Positions 5,201-8,127 of a stretch of 8,127 nt of DNA are shown one piece after another. The notes under the pieces were generated by a model. It saw only the letters and a program-made list of their open reading frames with translations, made no database searches and was not told the DNA's origin. How positions within the stretch are numbered: position 1 is the first letter of the stretch; each line of letters opens with the position of its first letter. Origin of the DNA: an uncultured Bacteroidota bacterium (GTDB taxonomy: Bacteria > Bacteroidota > Bacteroidia > UBA7662); assembly GCA_903908015.1 (NCBI GenBank), contig CAIVQI010000041.1:1-8127 (forward strand), written 5' to 3'. The translations under genes and the position numbers were made by a program.

Positions 5201-8127
5201 GATCTGCAGGTTAAAAGCTGATATTTGGGCATTTCGATTTCCATCATATAACTTGTCAAATACCCTGAAATTCCCGGAAATTCCAATTGATACACTTCTC
5301 TGTCCATTCAGGTCAACACCTGATAAGCGTGCCGTACGGTGGGATGACGAAGTGTGTCCCAACACACATGGCAAAATCTGAAGGCTTGGCGCGTTTAATT
5401 GGGAGGTTATTCCGCTCGATTTTAATCCTAGAGAGACCAGAACGGAGCTTTCGGGTCTTAAATTCGAAAGCCTCGCTCTTCCGGCTTCCATAAAATAGCG
5501 TACATCACCCCTATATTGATTCCCGTAAAAATCAGGCAGAACTTGAACATCTGCTTCCCAGTCCCTAATTACTCTTTGGTGGCTATTGACCATTGATACA
5601 GCTACATCTGGGATTTCGTCGCCACAAGGCAGGAAGGAATTTACCGAGGGCCTAACCAATAAATACAACGAACCAAGGCTCGAATCACCCAAAAAACTAC
5701 CTGCTTTTTGAGCATATCCTAAAGTAGTAGACGCCTGTCCACCCATACCAGATGACGGGAAAATACTTGCGTGACCAAGAACCGAACTACTTACCGAAAC
5801 ATCATAATGAATGGCATCCCTACCCCCCAGTACCAAACCGGTAGGCATCAATCGCTTGTTCAGACCGACAAGAGGTGATAAAAATTCAGCAGTCACGGAT
5901 TGAATGGTGAGCTCATCTTGCGTAAAAGGCAATCGACTCGCTTGCAGCGCTGAAATGTCTGTAATCACAGCTGATCTGCTTCCATCCCACATTCGATTTT
6001 GGACCTGATACGTACCACTGACCACAGACAGCGGCTTCGAAACATGAAATACGGAACTAAATGACTCCCAGCGTTGGTCATTGATTGGTGACAATTGTAT
6101 TTGATAAGAACCGAATCGACTCACCGACCAAAAACCTGAAGAAAACAGCCCTCTGATGAAAAATGCTGCGGCGGGAATCTCAAAGCCTTGCCAACCCACA
6201 GGTCCTTGGGTCATTTGAATATTCAATCCAACAGTATCAATGTGTTCAGCCCACTTTCCTCTTTTGGTCTGAAGTTCTGCCCGAAACTGGAACATTTCCC
6301 CTGCACGCCTTTGGGCGTTTGGAAATCCAGCACATACAATGCGCCCTGAATCGATGGGTGACCAATCCAGGTGTCGGAATAAGGTTGAACAACTCCTTAT
6401 AGAGTGGTCTGATCCACCAAACTTTCCCTCTGAAACAACCCCCGTACCAATAATACTATTGTTGTATTCATATTCAACTGCGGCATGACCAGAGATTTGG
6501 TAACTCCACAACACTGCTTTTTTTCGATCCCCCACAGAAGGAGATCGAAAACGAACCTCAATAGGTTGAATCATCAAGCTATCACCACCCACGGGCAATG
6601 ACTTTACACGCCATGAATGAGAGAAAATGTCTCCCCCTGTATTGCCATCGTATTTTTTTGTAGTCATTTGGAAGTCTCCCAGCAAATAGGCGATGGGCCT
6701 TTCCAGATTGAAGGTATCACTCACTGAAGTAAGGCTATCAATTCCAAGCCGCAAACTGGCCATCAGTCGAAATCCCTGCCCACCTCTATTCAGGGTAATT
6801 GAGTCAAACCGCGCGTACCCCCTATTCAACGGGATTCTGATGCTCCCGTATGCAATTGGGTTCTTGGGGTGACCAGAAATCACCCCTACCAACACAGTTG
6901 AATCTGAGAGATGTTCCAAAAGGCGGTTACGGTGATTGTATACCCCTACCCCTGGTTTGCCAGATCGGGTGCCAGCAATAGGTACCCCCGCACGATTTCC
7001 CCATAGAGCGGGTGAATTTAGCCATCCTATATTGAAAGGAATTGCCGAACCACCATCGAGTAAAAACCCCGATTGTGCGTGAACCAATGCCCCACTCCCT
7101 TGTCCACCTCGGTTGGCCGAAGTGCCAATTTCACCCTCTAAAATTGGATTCACTGCCCCCAATTCATAATGCATGCTATCCGATCCCCGAATCGTGTAGG
7201 AGGAAAGAGCCAACTTTTTCTTTGTTCCAGGAGCAGGTGATCGATAATTCAATACGAGCTGACCCAAATAGACTTGGTCGGACGGCATCATTCCCGAAAT
7301 AGCGGGCAGACGGGTATAAACCAAGCCTGTGGTATCCACCCCAACAAGCTGCGTCGTTCCATCAAACACCTTCGGGATATCTTTAATCTTTCCGGAAATA
7401 TTTAAGACTGCTTTTTCAAGAATGAATGCATTGCTCGTACAACTAAGTGCCTGTCCGCCCGGAATTTGGGCAGATGCCCTTACCGCCAAGGCCGAACCCG
7501 CTCTGTTGAATGCTAAACTTGCCGCAAACGCAACGGAGTGAGATAGGTTCTTTACAGTATCACCATACAAGCGAACAGGGTAAGTAGATTGAAAGAGCGC
7601 TGTAAAACGTACAGGCAGTTGACCCGAATAATCTGCTATTCTCTCACGCTGCGTGAAGAGCCTCACCGCAAATTGAAATGTATCGCCCGAACGATTGTGG
7701 ATCATGGGATGCAAAGGCACTCGCAAAAAAGTTGGCTGTTGACTCACCCTGAGGCTGTATTGAATGGCAGATCCTTCCAGAAACACACCCTGTTGCGATA
7801 GAATATGATTTCCAGCACTGTTACCACCTCGGGTGTGAGGGGGATGAATATTCCCATAGCCCAACAACAGCACGGGGCCAATCTCATAGTGTATGGCTGA
7901 ATCACCCAATACCATGGAGGTATCCGTCAAATATGCCCTCCTTGCCGTGCCCACCAATGGGGAAAAATAATAGGGCCGCGACGACTGCAGGCGAATGATG
8001 TCGTTGCCATAAGGCAAAGGATGAAACATGATAGAGTCTCCTTGACAAAAAACCGCTTCCGTACTACCATTATAAATTTTATCGCATGTTCTGAAGGTGC
8101 CCGTAATGGCAAGAAGTGGCCGATTCA
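2210..8127 (-). CDS. giant modular YDG-repeat surface protein with T9SS sorting domain (5' end outside window)
   Basis: At least 1971 residues are visible, numbered here from the first complete codon at 8125. The frame has no stop up to the edge, and the 32 codons before the Met at 8029 encode the start of a YDG repeat (DKIYNG at 15-20), so that Met is internal. YDG cores are at residues 18, 254, 492, 713, 960 and 1076. Ig-like beta regions lie between the first five at about 113-238, 353-477, 570-698 and 809-944. A further beta domain (about 1173-1292) leads to a stalk with RNWFEPLNWS, GWKLIAAPV, GRGQAVYVF and WNLLGNP blocks, then a type A T9SS sorting domain at 1889-1971. The protein is inferred to be exported by the Sec pathway (signal peptide not visible), passed through T9SS and anchored or released at the cell surface. 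An adhesive or structural role is the likeliest; no catalytic motif was recognised. The start and full length remain unknown. Confidence 0.93.
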   Translation of the reverse strand, partial: NRPLLAITGTFRTCDKIYNGSTEAVFCQGDSIMFHPLPYGNDIIRLQSSRPYYFSPLVGTARRAYLTDTSMVLGDSAIHYEIGPVLLLGYGNIHPPHTRGGNSAGNHILSQQGVFLEGSAIQYSLRVSQQPTFLRVPLHPMIHNRSGDTFQFAVRLFTQRERIADYSGQLPVRFTALFQSTYPVRLYGDTVKNLSHSVAFAASLAFNRAGSALAVRASAQIPGGQALSCTSNAFILEKAVLNISGKIKDIPKVFDGTTQLVGVDTTGLVYTRLPAISGMMPSDQVYLGQLVLNYRSPAPGTKKKLALSSYTIRGSDSMHYELGAVNPILEGEIGTSANRGGQGSGALVHAQSGFLLDGGSAIPFNIGWLNSPALWGNRAGVPIAGTRSGKPGVGVYNHRNRLLEHLSDSTVLVGVISGHPKNPIAYGSIRIPLNRGYARFDSITLNRGGQGFRLMASLRLGIDSLTSVSDTFNLERPIAYLLGDFQMTTKKYDGNTGGDIFSHSWRVKSLPVGGDSLMIQPIEVRFRSPSVGDRKKAVLWSYQISGHAAVEYEYNNSIIGTGVVSEGKFGGSDHSIRSCSTLFRHLDWSPIDSGRIVCAGFPNAQRRAGEMFQFRAELQTKRGKWAEHIDTVGLNIQMTQGPVGWQGFEIPAAAFFIRGLFSSGFWSVSRFGSYQIQLSPINDQRWESFSSVFHVSKPLSVVSGTYQVQNRMWDGSRSAVITDISALQASRLPFTQDELTIQSVTAEFLSPLVGLNKRLMPTGLVLGGRDAIHYDVSVSSSVLGHASIFPSSGMGGQASTTLGYAQKAGSFLGDSSLGSLYLLVRPSVNSFLPCGDEIPDVAVSMVNSHQRVIRDWEADVQVLPDFYGNQYRGDVRYFMEAGRARLSNLRPESSVLVSLGLKSSGITSQLNAPSLQILPCVLGHTSSSHRTARLSGVDLNGQRSVSIGISGNFRVFDKLYDGNRNAQISAFNLQIIGQSPGDQVYLDSIRASFRSMYPGDQKLVILDTSLRLSGRDASKYRLAFFGAPTTTASIVSHSRSGFMGHGDDLNTNGWLFVSGDTAVVAQGNFLASGKEFDGQIDYSGPINRDSITLHGIRPGHQLAVGSLTTKYLSPYSGDDKNMRIEHMQLQGSHASRYRIDRSRLPKGHGPIFAPLYSTGSGEGSGNRATDTLFLSDGSRVTPFQIVLNDIRGRSSASNRMDVSYRFTDSLNRSVPWGFDLAQVKFFKVLDSAALLGSVFRALPLRRGGLFGEIELPVYPDSMEMVLIAGDSAGSQLDSQSICWQNQYPGISKPYGSGANSQGNYTLGLHGGTADVWMGGWPYQARNWFEPLNWSRRRIPEDTAQIWIPRRRYQPNIQQALDSGQNGVRISQPGTMRILDGGFCTLDSVWVDSIYPRKVRLLVNYGAELSTEGTAYLNIRSGGNYANLGTSQPNLRVEKQITGARGWKLIAAPVRSTFKDFLDSVVIQGVSGSDFPNWQPNVLNFLESDTGTHLQSWRTIQTPNDTVVGGRGQAVYVFDGAQYPMGSTGYYRDSLPKVLMINGVEPILNRDRWFNFGTELTYTPRSTYANNQVTPDSIYTDLMESDAGWNLLGNPTSSPLYWDPNSILWQRERVDASIYTWDPSMNNHVGGYRYWNGQTGNYRDTVGGLAVIPPFQAFWIHANAPNPILKFRGDSKLLDQAAAVVRRASPIQIDLSYSIDGMSTQGYVTFEEGCTIGRDESDAYFLPPQGDDWVSLYTLSAPGSFWPLSINSLPVTQTPYRSIPLFVQAGRSGIPITGIGGRIEWNLSDGWPEHWHPVLMDHAQRKAIPMRLHKLYHVEALTARAPNDEQLQLGQLAFSKLKLPGVGFHHASQRSVGANPNLNARWPYSIVIMESEQEPDYAYMPDIPELYPPFPNPTRSNVWFRYFLPETADVRLEVYDMRGRMIWERSIPSCAPGVSQWQFEANGLSTGVYLVKLLTQDQISVQRFVLEN
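2213..2461 (-). other. T9SS type A C-terminal sorting domain
   Basis: The last 83 residues of the giant protein begin YPPFPNPTRSNVWFRYFLP and continue with VRLEVYDMRGRMIWE, then GLSTGVYLVKLL and the final QRFVLEN. These are the conserved blocks of the type A sorting domain: PNP plus an aromatic strand, VYDxxGR, and L-x-x-G-x-Y followed by a short terminal strand. The domain directs Sec-exported proteins through the type IX system, where it is normally removed. Its presence fixes the protein's destination and strongly points to Bacteroidota or a close relative. Confidence 0.95.
3050..4183 (-). other. C-terminal stalk region typical of large Bacteroidota surface proteins
   Basis: This part of the giant protein holds VWMGGW and NWFEPLNWS followed by IPEDTAQIWIP, a pattern common just before beta-helix-like or stalk segments in T9SS cargo (usual form W-x-N-x-x-NWS...P...D-x-V-x-IP). 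It continues with GWKLIAAPV, GRGQAVYVF, GWNLLGNP and PPFQAFWIH, blocks that recur in such proteins ahead of the sorting domain. No enzyme signature was seen. The match is to a familiar sequence pattern, not to a family of known function. Confidence 0.7.
4661..4942 (-). repeat. YDG-type protein repeat 6 (core FDG)
   Basis: The repeat opens with VVAQGNFLASGKEFDG and contains YLSPYSGDDKN and GSHASRYRI, the positions equivalent to SP..G..K and G.DA.HY in the other copies. Its core lies only 116 residues after that of the previous repeat, because the Ig-like domain found between the other copies is missing here. Confidence 0.75.
5021..5293 (-). repeat. YDG-type protein repeat 5 (core YDG)
   Basis: The repeat opens with SGNFRVFDKLYDGNRNA, the copy closest to the standard K-x-YDG-x-x-x-A form, followed by FRSMYPGDQKL and SGRDASKYRLAF. 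A linker of only about 26 residues connects it to repeat 6. Confidence 0.85.
5759..6031 (-). repeat. YDG-type protein repeat 4 (core WDG)
   Basis: The repeat opens with VVSGTYQVQNRMWDGSRSA, with Trp in place of the core Tyr, and contains FLSPLVGLNKR and GGRDAIHYDVSV. An Ig-like region of roughly 135 residues follows before repeat 5. Confidence 0.85.
6419..6694 (-). repeat. YDG-type protein repeat 3 (core YDG)
   Basis: The repeat opens with LLGDFQMTTKKYDGNTGG and contains FRSPSVGDRKK and SGHAAVEYEY. The second motif is the most diverged of the set (G-H-A-A-x-E-Y rather than G-x-D-A-x-H-Y). Confidence 0.85.
7130..7411 (-). repeat. YDG-type protein repeat 2 (core FDG)
   Basis: The repeat opens with NISGKIKDIPKVFDGTTQL and contains YRSPAPGTKKK and RGSDSMHYELGA. 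It is followed by a Gly-rich linker and an Ig-like region. Confidence 0.85.
7844..8113 (-). repeat. YDG-type protein repeat 1 (core YNG)
   Basis: The repeat opens with LAITGTFRTCDKIYNGSTEA, with Asn replacing the core Asp, and contains YFSPLVGTAR and LGDSAIHYEIGP. Its first part lies upstream of the Met codon at 8029, which shows that the open frame continues rightward. The preceding Ig-like domain, if present, is outside the window. Confidence 0.83.

Noticed and set aside
3107..5512. Two RGD tripeptides in the giant protein (at 5504-5512 and 3107-3115; the second is RGDS).
   Set aside because: Tripeptides arise by chance in a protein of about 2000 residues, and nothing else suggests an animal host or integrin binding.
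7927..8112. Minus-strand 61-codon frame with a hydrophobic, signal-like stretch near the right edge.
   Set aside because: It overlaps the YDG repeat in another frame, and the YDG frame is clearly the coding one through the edge.

Overview
The window looks like part of a Bacteroidota-type chromosome (or a close relative in the same superphylum). The evidence is a C-terminal type IX secretion (T9SS) sorting domain on a giant modular surface protein, signal peptides ending in a Gln (AQ or CQ), A-rich start regions without Shine-Dalgarno sequences, and moderate base composition (somewhat below 50% GC by eye). All five genes lie on the minus strand, so transcription runs from the right edge to the left. 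I see no convincing plus-strand gene, tRNA, rRNA, CRISPR array, insertion sequence or integrase.

Right three quarters (2210-8127): the 3' part of one giant gene whose 5' end lies beyond the right edge. At least 1971 codons are visible. The protein carries six divergent YDG-type repeats. The first five have cores about 220-250 residues apart, with Ig-like beta domains between them. The sixth follows the fifth directly. A Bacteroidota-style C-terminal stalk and a T9SS type A sorting domain complete the protein. The reading frame runs to the window edge without a stop, so the Met at 8029 is internal and not the gene start.

Middle (1625-2146 and 738-1409): two small secreted proteins, each with a signal peptide and a C-terminal half resembling DUF4402-type domains. 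The first follows the giant gene by 63 bp and may share its transcript. The second is preceded by a 215-bp gap whose last part is a six-copy tandem array of a 16-bp unit ending 13 bp before the start codon. My inference is that the giant protein and the two small proteins form one surface (adhesion or coat) module, with the repeat array in the leader or promoter of the last gene.

Left end (42-700): two small cytoplasmic genes that overlap by ATGA. One is a DUF1801 (YdhG/Fra-like) protein that lacks the family's N-terminal part. The other is an intact antibiotic-biosynthesis-monooxygenase (ABM) fold protein. They have no obvious functional link to the surface module. A second, unrelated tandem repeat (13-bp unit) sits at the extreme left edge.

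No intergenic gap exceeds 215 bp. The most unusual points are the repeat array abutting a start codon, the regular module architecture of the giant protein, its pairing with two DUF4402-like proteins, and the N-terminally truncated DUF1801 gene. I do not see proof of a wholly new system.
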